From DTLC01 sp964555645 (GTDB lineage Bacteria > Verrucomicrobiota > Verrucomicrobiia > Limisphaerales > DTLC01), in assembly GCA_964555645.1 (NCBI GenBank), contig CAZKTA010000003.1, positions 145,217 to 209,216 on the forward strand: a DNA stretch of 64,000 nt. Direction: 5' to 3'. This document shows positions 7,827-19,200 of the stretch, one piece after another; the first letter of the stretch is position 1; each line of letters starts with the position of its first letter. The notes under the pieces are model-generated. The model was not told the origin of the DNA. It did no database searches and saw only the letters and a program-made list of their open reading frames with translations. The position numbers and the translations under genes are program-made.

Positions 7827-10382
7827 ATGCCGTGCAGTTCCGTGTTTAGGCGTCCCGGATTTGTTACGTGGCTTTTAGTGTCAGTCTGCTGTTTTTGCAT
7901 TGGCAACACTGCACCTAGCGCAGTGCAACCCCTGCCCTTTTACGACCCGTTCGATTACTCTGAAGGAAATTTGTACAGTGTCGCAGCAGGCGTGTGGGAT
8001 GCAGGGGGCAGCGCAGGGGCGGAAATCGCGGTAGCTCAAAGCGCGGCGCTGACTTCGCCAATTGGGCTTAAGCCGGCTACGGGCAAAGGCGTGCGCTGGG
8101 CACCAAGCAGTACATCGCGACGTGCCGTGATGCAATTCGCCTCAGTTGCTAGCGCCGACAACAACACGGTGTACGTATCTTTTCTGCTGAACATTCAAAC
8201 TCCACCGAGCAGCGGCACTAAACTGATTGCATACCTTGAGTCCAGCACATCGAGCACGACTTCACCCCAACTTGGCATATTTGTTGATAGCGCATCGCGT
8301 GTGGGGGTTGGCAAGAAAACATCTAGCCCGACGGTGTTGTCTAGCAGCCTGAGCACAGGCACACACCTTGTGGTGGTGTGTTACACGTTTCTTGCCAGCG
8401 GCAACGACAAGGTTGATTTGTGGGTTGATCCACCGGCCAGCGCTTTCGGCTCAAGCACGCCTCCTGCATCATTGGGTAGCACAACCGGCTCAAGTGACCC
8501 GGCTTCGTTGAGTTACTTCCACATCTACGCGCCGAGTGGTGCCGGCCTAGTGCTCTACATTGACGAAGTGCGGCTCGGCACGAGCTGGTCGGACGTAACC
8601 CCGCCAAGTGCATTTCCCCCGGTGAACCCACCCAGACCACGCATTGCGCATTGCGAGTTGGGGGCAGGCACAATCCGCCTAATGATCACCAATGGCAACC
8701 CGGGCGCGCCGTTCAGGGTGCTGACCGGCCATGACTTGACTATACCACTTGAACAGTGGGCCATGGTTACAAGCAACGTATTCGCGGCGAATGGGACGTT
8801 TGAATGGTCTGCGCTTGTGCATGCAACGGAACCGTGCCGGTTCTATGTTGTTGAAATGCTCACTACGGGGACAACCCCCGGCTGCGCGCCCGTGTCAATC
8901 GTTGCACAGCCGCAGTCGCAGTTGGTGCTGCTCGGGCAGTCGGCACAGTTCGAGGTTCTTGCGCATGGGGCCGAACCAATCTTATACCAGTGGTACAAGG
9001 ATGGTATTGCTGTGCCAGACGCAACAAATCGAGTGCTCCAGATTCCAGCCGTCACAACTAACAACCTGGGCGCGTACCTTGCCACGGTTTGGAACGCGTG
9101 CAGCACAGCAACCAGCCAGATTGCACAGCTTACGCTTGGTCAGCCACCGACTGACGGCACATATTTTGTATCGCCGACTGGTAATGATTCAAACCCGGGT
9201 ACGGAGGCTGCTCCTTTTTACAGTCTCTCCAAGGCGGTGGCTTTGGCGCAGCCGGGCAATGTGATCTACATGCGCGGGGGTACATACCCATACACGAGCA
9301 CGATCACGATTGATCGCTCTGGCACACCGACAAATTGGATTCGGCTGTTCGCATATCCGGGTGAGCGACCGGTGTTAAATTTTTCCAATCAACCATATGG
9401 GTCAGCAAACCGCGGCATCCTAATCACGACCAATGCATGGTACTGGCATATCAAAGGGCTGGAGATCTGCTACGCCGGCGACAACGGAATGAAAATCGAA
9501 GGCTCACATATTCGAGTCGAGCAATGCGAGTTTCATCACAACGGCGACAGCGGACTGCAGATCGGGTTCTCACACACGTTTGTTAATCCCGGGGCGATGC
9601 TTGCTGCGTTCATCGAGGTGATCAACTGCGACTCGTACATGAACTATGACCCTGACAATCGCGGTAGCGACGCCGATGGGTTCGCCGCTAAGATGCATTG
9701 CGGTCAAGGCATTGTGTTCATGGGCTGCCGCGCGTGGAAAAACTCCGACGACGGCTGGGACCTATTCGAGACCGACGCATCAGTGGTGATCAGTAATTGC
9801 TGGACATGGCACAACGGCGATGCGTCCCTGTACAACGTGGTGGGTGGCTCGTTCCAGGGCAACGGCAACGGGTTTAAGCTCGGTGGAAACGGCACAGGCG
9901 GCAGTTCAAAAGGAACGCATTACGTGTACCGATGCGTGGCGTTCAACAATAATTTCCCCGGACGCACGCGACACGGGTTTGACCAAAACAGCCACAAGGG
10001 CGGCATTGTGATGTACAATTGTTTGGCTTGGAACAATCTCTACAACTACTTCTTCGAGGATGCACCTGAAGCAGGTGCACCAATGATCTTCAAAAACAAT
10101 GTCAGTTTTGGTGCAACTGCAAATGCGACCGGTGTGACCGAGTTCCCAACAGGCACAATACAGCAAAACAACAGTTGGAATCTGCCGGTCACAGCGAATG
10201 CGGCGGATTACTACGACCTAACCGAGGCCGCCGCTGAAGCACCGCGTGGGCCGGACGGCAGCCTGCCGCGCGTGTTTGCGCGCCTGGTGGCAGGCAGTGA
10301 CCTAATTGATCGCGGCGTTGACGTGGGCTTGCCGTTTGTAGGAGCCGCGCCCGACCTTGGCCCGTACGAGTACATGCCATGA
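7827..10382 (+). CDS. Secreted family 9 polysaccharide lyase (pectate lyase-like), copy 1
   Basis: 851 residues from the ATG at 7827, chosen because a signal peptide (FVTWLLVSVCCFCIGNTAPS) follows. Domains in order: LamG/jelly-roll-like region (about 35-255), a W...RFYVVEM beta-sandwich module (about 280-345), one Ig-like domain (about 354-435, QYQWYKDG-type core) and a right-handed beta-helix of family PL9 (about 445-851). The PL9 calcium and catalytic residues known from Pel9A are all present: Asp617, Asp641, Asp642, Asp645 (in NSDDGWD) and the base Lys684 in GNGFKLGG. The Asp spacing of 24 matches Pel9A exactly. Predicted to cleave pectate or a related acidic polymer outside the cell by beta-elimination. 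First of three neighbouring paralogues. Confidence 0.88.
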   Translation: MPCSSVFRRPGFVTWLLVSVCCFCIGNTAPSAVQPLPFYDPFDYSEGNLYSVAAGVWDAGGSAGAEIAVAQSAALTSPIGLKPATGKGVRWAPSSTSRRAVMQFASVASADNNTVYVSFLLNIQTPPSSGTKLIAYLESSTSSTTSPQLGIFVDSASRVGVGKKTSSPTVLSSSLSTGTHLVVVCYTFLASGNDKVDLWVDPPASAFGSSTPPASLGSTTGSSDPASLSYFHIYAPSGAGLVLYIDEVRLGTSWSDVTPPSAFPPVNPPRPRIAHCELGAGTIRLMITNGNPGAPFRVLTGHDLTIPLEQWAMVTSNVFAANGTFEWSALVHATEPCRFYVVEMLTTGTTPGCAPVSIVAQPQSQLVLLGQSAQFEVLAHGAEPILYQWYKDGIAVPDATNRVLQIPAVTTNNLGAYLATVWNACSTATSQIAQLTLGQPPTDGTYFVSPTGNDSNPGTEAAPFYSLSKAVALAQPGNVIYMRGGTYPYTSTITIDRSGTPTNWIRLFAYPGERPVLNFSNQPYGSANRGILITTNAWYWHIKGLEICYAGDNGMKIEGSHIRVEQCEFHHNGDSGLQIGFSHTFVNPGAMLAAFIEVINCDSYMNYDPDNRGSDADGFAAKMHCGQGIVFMGCRAWKNSDDGWDLFETDASVVISNCWTWHNGDASLYNVVGGSFQGNGNGFKLGGNGTGGSSKGTHYVYRCVAFNNNFPGRTRHGFDQNSHKGGIVMYNCLAWNNLYNYFFEDAPEAGAPMIFKNNVSFGATANATGVTEFPTGTIQQNNSWNLPVTANAADYYDLTEAAAEAPRGPDGSLPRVFARLVAGSDLIDRGVDVGLPFVGAAPDLGPYEYMP

Positions 10383-10677
10383 ACTGCTTTCTGTGGTTTC
10401 GGCGTCCTTTGGAAAGCGTGGTTGCTATACGGCCGCCTAGTTTGGCCCAACAGCGCATCTCTGCTTGCGCCGGCAGAATTGCGCCCTGCGTGCGCCCGCA
10501 ACGCACAAATGTTGAGCTTGCAATGTGTGAACTGACAATTCCCGCATCGTTCTGCTCCATGGGCTGCTTCCAAACAGTACCGTCGCAGGCACAGACGCCG
10601 GACGTTGTACCGACCCCAAAACCAATTCCCGATCGGGGTGGAAGTTACCCCAATCATTTTCCGAGAATATACAAACC

Positions 10678-13600
10678 ATGACTGCACCCATCAAGACGCT
10701 CATTAAAATCTTGGTCATAAGTCTTTCTGGCTTTGCACCAATAAACTTTGTCCAGGCAGCACTCCTGTTTGAGGACCATTTCAGCTACCCAGATGGCAAC
10801 CTTGGCTCGTCCGGGGTGGGCGATACTGTTTGGACTGCTGGGGATAGTCCGAGTGCCGCGTTGCGCGTGAGTGGTTCAGCGGCGCTCTTGTATTCCGGCC
10901 TGGCGAATGCAACCGGCAGCGGTGTGATCTTTTCCGGCACAACTTTTAAGAAACGCTCTGCACCTTTTACGCCGCAGAGCAGCGGCTCAGTTTACGTCTC
11001 GCTACTGCTAAACATCCAAACAGTCCCGAGCGGCACGAAATTATTTGCCTGGCTCCATAACGCAGGCGGCGGTACAAGTTCGCCCGGGCTCGGCCTGTTC
11101 CTGAACGGGTACGAACTCGGCATTGCCAAGTCCGCCAGTAACCCGACAGCTTCGACAAACATCGGGCCTGGCACGCACCTGATTGTGGCCCGCTACACAT
11201 TCCAGCCGGGCAACGACAAGGTTGATTTGTGGGTTGACCCGTTGAGCCTAGGCGACAACGAAAACGTGCCGCCACCTACGCTGACAACTGGCACTGCAAG
11301 CTCAAGCGATATTTCGACGCTCTCGTACATCGTACTCAACCACGGTATCAGCCAGGTGCTATGGCTCGATGAAGTCCGCGTCGGAACAACTTGGGCGGAC
11401 GTGACTCCCGCAGACACAGTTGCCCCAGCACAGCCACCGCGCCTGACCCGCGCATGGCTCAGCCCACAGGGGCTGGCGATCGAAGGCACAAACGCGCAAC
11501 CAAACATGCCGTACATCGTACTGGCCTCAACTAATCCTGCTTTGCCCTTGGCACAGTGGCGTCCAGTTACAACCAATGTTGCAGGGTCGACCGGTCAGTT
11601 TGCATGGACGAATCATTTGGACCCGAACATAGCGCAGCAATTCTTCCGGGTGTTTGTTGGAACCGCCTTGCCGATGACGCCGGTAATCACTACCGCGCCA
11701 GTTGACCAGGCGGCTCCAGTGGGCGGCTCGGCAACGTTTAGCGTTGGCGCTATTGGCACCCAGCCATTGAGGTACAGGTGGTACTTTAACTCAGTCCAGC
11801 TCGTTGGCATGACGAACTCAACTTTAACACTTTCGAATCTGCAATTAAGTGATGCAGGCGCGTACTGGGTTGTAGTGACAAATCTGTTCGGCGCTGCGAC
11901 AAGCACGGTCGCCACACTCACAGTAACAAGCAAACCGCCTGTAATCGTGGCTCAGCCGATCAGCCAAACGGTTGGGTTTGGTGACCCTGTGCAATTCAGT
12001 GTGGTAGCCACAGGCACACCGCCACTTTACTACCAGTGGTTCTTCACCGGGACGCATTTAGCCGGCCAAACCAATCCGGTATTGCAATTTGACGCAGCAT
12101 GGCCCGAAAACGCGGGTAGTTACCACGCTGTTGTGACAAATGTTGCCGGCGCTGTCACAAGCGTAGTGGCGACGCTCACAGTCACTGCTCCAACACTGCC
12201 AAGCATCACAGCTCAGCCACAAAACCAAACTGTATCAATGGGTCAAACCGCCTCATTTACCGTGAGTGCAACGGGCACACCGCCTTTGCGATACCAATGG
12301 TACTTTGGCACACCCGATTCCGCTGCACCGCTCTCAGGCAAAACAAATGCAACACTGCTCCTAAACAACGTCCAAACCAACGAGGCTGGCGGGTACTTCG
12401 CCGTCGTGGCTAACAACTACGGTAGCGTCACAAGTACAGTGGCAACGTTGATGGTAACCCCCGCACAGCCCGGTGGTACCATACAACAAACTCTCCAGGC
12501 CGAAGACGGCCTGTTCAGCGGCACGGTTGATACCGAGCACGCCGGCTGGACAGGCACTGGGTACGTGGACACAGTCAATGCAACTGGCAGCTACATCGAA
12601 ATCGAGTTCGGCCAGCGTTACGCCGGTGCTCAGACGCTCTACGTACGATATGCCCACGGCAAGACGGACGACCGCACTGCCGAGCTGCGTGTCAATGGTG
12701 TTGTTGTCAATAGCGGTATGGCGTTCCCGCCCACTGGTAGCTGGACCACTTGGCGGGTGGTGTCAAATGCAATCCCGGTTGTTGCCGGGCGCAACCTGGT
12801 ACGCCTGACTGCACTTAGCTCTGCAGGCTTAGCCAACATCGATTGTTTCCAATTGACAGGCGAGCCGCAGTTTAAACTCACAGTCAATACCCAAGGCCGC
12901 GGCACAGTTGCAATCGACCCGACCAATGCGTTCAACTATTTCGATCCCGGCACAATCCTCACATTGACAGCCCTGTCACAAACTAACGCTGTGTTTAGCG
13001 GTTGGTCCGGCGCGCTCTCGGGCACGAACAACCCAGCCACACTTTTGCTCGATACAAACAAGGCTGTCACAGCGCATTTCGAGTCGGTTTATCCTTCAAC
13101 AATTTACGTGGCACCCAACGGCAGCGACTCTAACGCCGGCACGCTGGAAGCGCCGCTTTACTCACTGGCAGTTGCGGTTGCAGCCGCACAACCTGGTGAC
13201 ATCATCTACATGCGCGCCGGAACGTACTACTACACTGCGACTGTTGTGATCGACAAAGCCGGCACATCAAATAGCCCAATTAAAATTTTGGCCTACCCAG
13301 GCGAACGGCCAGTGCTTAATTACTCGAACTGGTTACCGCGTAACGAAGACGAGCGCGCTGCCGCGCGCGGTATTAAGCTCAGCACAAACGCAGCCTGGTG
13401 GATACTCAAAGGCCTTGAAATCTGTTATGCACCTGACAACGGCATTAAATCCGAAGGCAGCCACATTGTATTCGACCAGTGTGTGTTCCATCACAATGGC
13501 GATAGCGGCTTGCAGATCGGGCTAAACAAGGACACCTTCTCGACTAACCCGAACCCGGACCGCTGGGCTGCATTCAACCTTGTTATCAACTGCGATTCGT

Positions 13601-14304
13601 ATCGCAACGCGGATCCTGCCACCGGCTACGAAAATGCCGACGGGTTCGCTTGCAAACTGTACGCTGGCAAAGGCAATAGGTTCTATGGCTGCCGCGCTTG
13701 GGAAAACGCCGATGACGGTTGGGATTGTTACCAGACCGAACACCCGATTGTGATCGAGAACTGCTGGACTTGGCATAACGGCGACCCGAGCCTGTGGGGT
13801 CTCAGCTCGTTCGCCGGAGACGGCAACGGGTTCAAGCTCGGTGGCGATAATACATATTGTCCGATCTACCTCACGAACTGCATTGCGCTGGATCACCGAT
13901 GGGGCACAACCGTCGGATTCGCATTCAACAACAACACTGCACCAATCACACTTGTGAACTGCACAGCACTCAATTGTGGCAGGCCGTACAAGTTCGAGCA
14001 AAACGGAAACGTGTTTATCAACTGCCTGGATTGGAACTCGACACGGCCCGCCCCAGTTGACATCAAAGGTACATCCACACAGCTTAACAACAGTTGGAAC
14101 CTCGGAATCACAGTTTCGGCCAGTGATTTTGTCAGTGTGTCTGCTGCTGATGCCGGTGCGCCACGTGAGCTAGACGGCAACCTCCCAAACAATGGGTTCG
14201 GGCGCCCTGCGCCAGGGAGCCAATTGATCGATCGCGGCCTTGACGTCGGTCTGCCGTACAACGGCACAGCGCCGGACCTCGGTGCACGCGAGTACGCGCC
14301 ATGA
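10678..14304 (+). CDS. Secreted multidomain family 9 polysaccharide lyase, copy 2
   Basis: 1208 residues. A signal peptide ends near residue 27 (FVQA). The LamG-like region (28-250) and W...FFRVF module (270-330) are as in the neighbouring copy. Three Ig-like domains follow (about 334-415, 420-500, 506-595), then a CBM35-like domain starting QAEDGLFSG (598-725), an InlB/bacterial-repeat module with GSGWSG-type FSGWSGALSG (731-800), and the PL9 beta-helix (806-1208). Catalytic set: Asp988, Asp1012, Asp1013, Asp1016 and Lys1053 in GNGFKLGG. The CBM35 domain suggests binding to uronic-acid or galactose-type polymers. 295 bases separate it from copy 1, so the two may be transcribed separately. 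Confidence 0.9.
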   Translation: MTAPIKTLIKILVISLSGFAPINFVQAALLFEDHFSYPDGNLGSSGVGDTVWTAGDSPSAALRVSGSAALLYSGLANATGSGVIFSGTTFKKRSAPFTPQSSGSVYVSLLLNIQTVPSGTKLFAWLHNAGGGTSSPGLGLFLNGYELGIAKSASNPTASTNIGPGTHLIVARYTFQPGNDKVDLWVDPLSLGDNENVPPPTLTTGTASSSDISTLSYIVLNHGISQVLWLDEVRVGTTWADVTPADTVAPAQPPRLTRAWLSPQGLAIEGTNAQPNMPYIVLASTNPALPLAQWRPVTTNVAGSTGQFAWTNHLDPNIAQQFFRVFVGTALPMTPVITTAPVDQAAPVGGSATFSVGAIGTQPLRYRWYFNSVQLVGMTNSTLTLSNLQLSDAGAYWVVVTNLFGAATSTVATLTVTSKPPVIVAQPISQTVGFGDPVQFSVVATGTPPLYYQWFFTGTHLAGQTNPVLQFDAAWPENAGSYHAVVTNVAGAVTSVVATLTVTAPTLPSITAQPQNQTVSMGQTASFTVSATGTPPLRYQWYFGTPDSAAPLSGKTNATLLLNNVQTNEAGGYFAVVANNYGSVTSTVATLMVTPAQPGGTIQQTLQAEDGLFSGTVDTEHAGWTGTGYVDTVNATGSYIEIEFGQRYAGAQTLYVRYAHGKTDDRTAELRVNGVVVNSGMAFPPTGSWTTWRVVSNAIPVVAGRNLVRLTALSSAGLANIDCFQLTGEPQFKLTVNTQGRGTVAIDPTNAFNYFDPGTILTLTALSQTNAVFSGWSGALSGTNNPATLLLDTNKAVTAHFESVYPSTIYVAPNGSDSNAGTLEAPLYSLAVAVAAAQPGDIIYMRAGTYYYTATVVIDKAGTSNSPIKILAYPGERPVLNYSNWLPRNEDERAAARGIKLSTNAAWWILKGLEICYAPDNGIKSEGSHIVFDQCVFHHNGDSGLQIGLNKDTFSTNPNPDRWAAFNLVINCDSYRNADPATGYENADGFACKLYAGKGNRFYGCRAWENADDGWDCYQTEHPIVIENCWTWHNGDPSLWGLSSFAGDGNGFKLGGDNTYCPIYLTNCIALDHRWGTTVGFAFNNNTAPITLVNCTALNCGRPYKFEQNGNVFINCLDWNSTRPAPVDIKGTSTQLNNSWNLGITVSASDFVSVSAADAGAPRELDGNLPNNGFGRPAPGSQLIDRGLDVGLPYNGTAPDLGAREYAP

Positions 14305-14521
14305 AAAATTTGCCTGAAACTCTACATCAAACCGGCGCGCAGCTTACGCATCGAGCACGGTTGCCGAGTGTAAAACCTGGTCTTTTAGTAGCCTCGCCCG
14401 GCGAAAAGAGGTTTCGAGACGCTGTCCGCGTCAAGTTGGCAGCCGGAACCGGCTACGCGGGTTGCTTTTGCCTGTGTTGTGGACTTCGCGTTTTCGGGCT
14501 ACTTGAGTAAGGTGAAAAGCT

Positions 14522-16054
14522 GTGAGGACAAAACGAAATTACGACACGTGCGGCGGTTTAGCTGAAATATACGGCCTGGGCCGGCTGCACCAGCACTGCT
14601 TATGCAAGGCATTTGTTGGGGCACTTGCATGCATGGCGTTGACGGCAGAGTCCCGTAGCGCAACTTACTACGTTGCAACAAACGGTAACGATTTGAACCC
14701 GGGTACATTCCAGTTGCCGTTTGCTACGCCGCAGCGTGCGGTCACAAACACGGCGTTGGCACCGGGTGATATAATCTACGTGCGCGGGGGCGTGTACATG
14801 CTTAACAGCCCGGTTAAGCCGGCCAAACACGGCGCCGCAACTAACTATATCAGGCTATGGGCGTATCCTGGTGAAACGCCGATCTTCGATTTCTCCCCAA
14901 TGAGCACCGCTGAAAAAGCTTTAGACGTGCGGCGGAATTTTTGGCATGTAAAAGGAATTGTCGTACGGTTTGCGCCTGACAACGGCATTTTCGTGGCCGG
15001 GCTTTCAAACATCATCGAGGGCTGTGTTGCGCACGATTGCAAAAACGACGGATTCGCCCTCGGCAGCACAACCACACGCTGCACAAATGCTATTATTCTT
15101 AATTGCGACTCGTACCGTAACTTCCAGCCGTCCAGCGGTGGGAACAACGGCGACGGGTTTGCTGCTAAGTCTGGCGCCGGGCCGGGCAACATGTTCATCG
15201 GGTGCCGTGCATGGCACAATTCAGATGACGGCTGGGACTTCTACTATAACACGAACTGCCCGGTGGTGCTCTCGAATTGTTGGGCGTTCCTTAACGGCTA
15301 CGACCTTTGGGGTGTAGGCACAAATTTCAGTGGAAATGGCAATGGGTTCAAACTCGGTGGCGCAGGCACACGCGCAGGGCATTTCCTCACCAATTGCGTC
15401 GCCTTTTGTAATGCAAGCAAAGGGTTCGACCACAACCATTCACAAGCAGGCCAAACGATCGTCAACTGCACAGGGTACAGTAACCGTGTGAACTTTTCGT
15501 TTTACGAAACTCCAGTTGTAGGCACTAACCTGCTCATCAATAATGTTGCTTTCGAACGCACAGCGACGAGCCTCGACCCAACAACAATCCAAATCTCAAA
15601 CAGTTGGCAGCATTTCACTGTGACGACTTCAGATTTTTGCAGCATTGACATTTCACTTGCGCTGGAACCGCGCGGCTCGGACTACAACCTACCGACCAAC
15701 GCATTTCTACGACTCGCTCCAGGCAGCAAACTGATCGATGCTGGGGTGAATGTGAGCTTGCCGTACCACGGTGCTGCGCCTGACCTCGGCGCGTTTGAAT
15801 ACGTGCCGAACGAATCGTCGGTGGGGCCGTTCCGCATCTTAGCGATCACACTGCTTCCAACCAACGCAGCCAAAATCACATGGGAGGCCGTCCCCGGAAA
15901 GTCGTATCGGGTTGAGTATTGCGACAATCTAGAGGGTGCAGGTTGGATACTACGACAACAATTCGTTGCAACCAACACCGTAGCCGAATATGTCGAGCCT
16001 GCGCTGGATGCAACCCAGCGGTATTTCCGCATAGTGTGGACAAACGCACCCTAA
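14522..16054 (+). CDS. Secreted family 9 polysaccharide lyase, minimal copy 3
   Basis: 510 residues starting at a GTG with an AGGTG Shine-Dalgarno 6-10 nt upstream. A signal peptide ends around SRSA|TYYVATNGND (residue 46). The PL9 beta-helix takes up residues 47-430 with Asp211, Asp235, Asp236, Asp239 and Lys277, nearly the Pel9A numbering itself. A single C-terminal beta-sandwich module (about 437-510, PGKSYRVEY...QRYFRIVW) matches the module that lies N-terminal to the Ig domains in the two upstream paralogues. No LamG, Ig or CBM part. This is the catalytic core version of the three; substrate preference may differ. Confidence 0.9.
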   Translation: MRTKRNYDTCGGLAEIYGLGRLHQHCLCKAFVGALACMALTAESRSATYYVATNGNDLNPGTFQLPFATPQRAVTNTALAPGDIIYVRGGVYMLNSPVKPAKHGAATNYIRLWAYPGETPIFDFSPMSTAEKALDVRRNFWHVKGIVVRFAPDNGIFVAGLSNIIEGCVAHDCKNDGFALGSTTTRCTNAIILNCDSYRNFQPSSGGNNGDGFAAKSGAGPGNMFIGCRAWHNSDDGWDFYYNTNCPVVLSNCWAFLNGYDLWGVGTNFSGNGNGFKLGGAGTRAGHFLTNCVAFCNASKGFDHNHSQAGQTIVNCTGYSNRVNFSFYETPVVGTNLLINNVAFERTATSLDPTTIQISNSWQHFTVTTSDFCSIDISLALEPRGSDYNLPTNAFLRLAPGSKLIDAGVNVSLPYHGAAPDLGAFEYVPNESSVGPFRILAITLLPTNAAKITWEAVPGKSYRVEYCDNLEGAGWILRQQFVATNTVAEYVEPALDATQRYFRIVWTNAP

Positions 16055-16158
16055 AGCGCTGTAGTCCGGCGCGGCCAACTAACACGCTCCCTTACTGTAC
16101 AAGTGCAAGAAAACACCGAATTAGGCGCTTTTCCTGTTAACCGGTGTAAGTGACTCTG

Positions 16159-16187
16159 TTGACACCTGCGGGATCGGTCGGTATTGT
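16159..16187 (+). promoter_or_regulatory. Putative ileS promoter
   Basis: TTGACA at 16159-16164, a 17 nt spacer and TATTGT at 16182-16187 form a near-consensus sigma-70 promoter. The start of transcription would be near 16194, leaving a leader of about 14 nt before the ileS ATG. This leaves no room for a T-box leader, and I see none. Confidence 0.65.
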
Positions 16188-16207
16188 GCAAGTTCCCTGT
16201 GGCTGCA

Positions 16208-19200
16208 ATGGACTACAAAGATACGCTTAATTTGCCGCGAACGGACTTCCCGATGAAGGCCGAGCTTGTCAGGCGCGAGCCCGAACGGCTGAAAAAATGG
16301 GAAGCTGAGCGCCTTTACGAACGAATCCAAGCCGCACGCGCGGGTGCCCCTAAGTTCGTACTGCACGACGGCCCGCCGTTTGCCAACGGCGATGTGCACA
16401 TCGGCACTGCGCTCAACAAGATTCTCAAGGACATCATCATCAAGTACAAGACCCTGCGCGGCTACTGCGCACCGTTTGTGCCAGGCTGGGATTGTCACGG
16501 GCTGCCAATCGAGTTCAAGGTCACTCAAGAAATGCGCAGCCGCAATGCTGCTAACGAGGGCGCCCAGGTAACTCGACCAAATACGACCCCAACCAAGACA
16601 TCCGCAACACAACCAGCACCACAAGAAATTCGAAAAGCGTGCGAGGCCTACGCGCTTAAGTACGTGGACATTCAGCGCGCGCAGTTCAAGCGCCTGGGTG
16701 TGTTTGGGGATTGGGCCAACCCGTACCTGACCCTCGACAAGTTATATGAAGCCGATGAGCTGCGATTGTTTGCGGACCTTGTCGAGCGCGGGTTCGTGTA
16801 CCGCGGCAAAAAACCAGTTTACTGGAGCATACCTTGTCGGACTGCCCTCGCCGAAGCTGAAGTTGAATATCGCGATCACATCAGCCCGAGCATCTACGTC
16901 AAATTCGCACTTGTTGATCAACCTGGCACATCGGTGTTGATCTGGACTACAACACCGTGGACGTTACCCGCAAATCTTGCAGTGGCATATAGCTCGACCT
17001 TCAGATACGTACTGGTCCGCGTCGGCCAAGAAAAGTTCATTCTTTCCGCTGCACTGCTGCAGACCGTGGCCGAGAAATGCGGGTGGAAAGAGCACGTAAT
17101 CGAACGCGACCTTCAAGGAGACGAACTCAGCCAGCTCCAATACAAACACCCGTTTTGCAACCGGACCGGTAAACTGATTGCAGGAGACCCGTTCGTTGAC
17201 AACGTTACCGGTACCGGCTTCGTGCATATCGCACCCGGGCACGGGCTCGAAGACTATCTGCTCGGACTGCAATACGGGCTACCGATTTATTCGCCTGTGG
17301 ACGATGACGGCAGGTTTACGCACACGCTGGACCTACCCACCGAGCAACAAATGCCTGCCGAAATGCTAGGCAAACCCATACTCGAGCAAAATGGCAAAAG
17401 CGAAGCCAACGAAGCTGTGCTCCAAGCGCTGCGCGCAGCGCAGGTGTTACTGCATGCTGAAGAATACTTACACAGTTACCCGCACTGCTGGCGTAGTAAA
17501 ACACCAGTCATATTCCGCGCGATGGACCAATGGTTCATCGAGATTGATCATCCAATAAAGTTAATCGGTTCGTGCCTGCACATAAACGGAGGCACCGGCG
17601 GGGCATCGCCACGAACAGAATCGACACCCGTATCTACGCAACTCACATTACGGCAAGCCGCGCTGGCTGAAATCGAGCGGATAATGTGGATCCCCGACTG
17701 GGGTAAAAGCCGAATCGAAGCTGCAGTAAAAGCCAGGCCCGACTGGTGCATCTCGCGTCAGCGTGCCTGGGGTGTACCAATACCAGCATTCTACGACGCA
17801 CAAGGCCGGCCAATCCTCGATGCGCGCATCGTCCGGAACACAGCCGATCTAGTCGAAAAATACGGCTCGAATATTTGGTTCGAGAAATCCACTGCAGAAT
17901 TGTGGGCGCTGGTAAAGCCTGCTGATTGGTCGGGACCAGACCCAGTAGCAAAGTCAACTGACACACTCGATGTGTGGATTGACTCCGGCTCGTCCTCGCG
18001 CACTGTGCTAATGCGACGTATAGAGCTGCAACGCAACGCCCCCACATCACAAACCCGAACTCAAAGCACAGACCCAGCTTCAGCCCACGACACTTGGCAG
18101 GCGGACATTTACCTCGAAGGTAGCGACCAACATCGCGGCTGGTTCCAGTCGTCTCTGCTTTTGTCTCTGGCTGCGAACGATGCACCACCGTTCAAGACCG
18201 TGCTAACGCACGGCTTTATGGTAGACGAAGACCGCGAAAAGATTTCCAAGAGCCGCCAGTCGCAAGGCGGCTATGAAGTGCCACAGACAGCAGACGCTTA
18301 CGTCAATAAATGGGGTGCAGACATTTTGCGGCTTTGGGTAGCCTCGCAAGACTTCCGGAGTGACATCGTCGTTAGTCAAGAGCGGATTAACAAGGTTGCT
18401 GAAACCTACCGGTTGCTCCGTAACGCGCTACGGTACCAGTTGTCAAATCTGTACGACTTCGACCCCGCAAAGGATTCAGTGCCGGACACCGAACTCACAT
18501 GGCTAGACCGCTGGATTCTCGCCGAGTTCACAAAGCTCGAGCGCGAGGTCATCCGCGCATATGAAAACTACGAGTTTCACCTCGTTTACCAACGCGTGAG
18601 CAAGTTTGTGGCAGTGGAGCTATCAGCCATTTACCACGACGTTGTCAAAGACAGGCTTTACACAGACGCGCCAAATTCGCACAGTCGGCGCTCGACTCAA
18701 ACCGCGCTCTACCGGCTGTTGACTGGGCTATGCAAAATGCTGGCTCCCATTTTGGTCTTTACCACAGACGAAGCTTGGGAGCTTGTACCCGGCCACCAGA
18801 CAGATTCGGTGCATCTGGCCACATGGATACCCAGCGAATTTAAGCTGACCGATCACGAGCAGACTGCATGGACAGCAGTGTTCAAATTGCGCGAGCACGT
18901 GCTCGCCGAGCTTGAAAAGGCACGCCAGGCAAAACTGATCGGCAAAGCACTCGAAGCCAAACTCAAACTTGCAGGGCCAACAGCCGAACAACTCCATACA
19001 AACGGACTACTGCACACCGTATTTCGGGAGCTTACCAACGTATCAGCAGTTGAGTTGACAAAAACCGATCAGGCCAACGCTGACATCGTCCAAGTCGAGA
19101 AAGCCGATGGTACAAAATGCGCTCGCTGCTGGCATTGGGAAACTAACGTAGGCGCGCATTCGTCTCACCCCACAATTTGCGCCAGGTGCGCTCAGGTTGT

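Noticed and set aside
14301..14510. 69-codon frame overlapping the stop of PL9 copy 2
   Set aside because: No family similarity or signal peptide; the overlap of start and stop is probably chance.
16060..16207. T-box leader of ileS
   Set aside because: The predicted leader is only about 14 nt, and no T-box sequence or antiterminator hairpin is visible.
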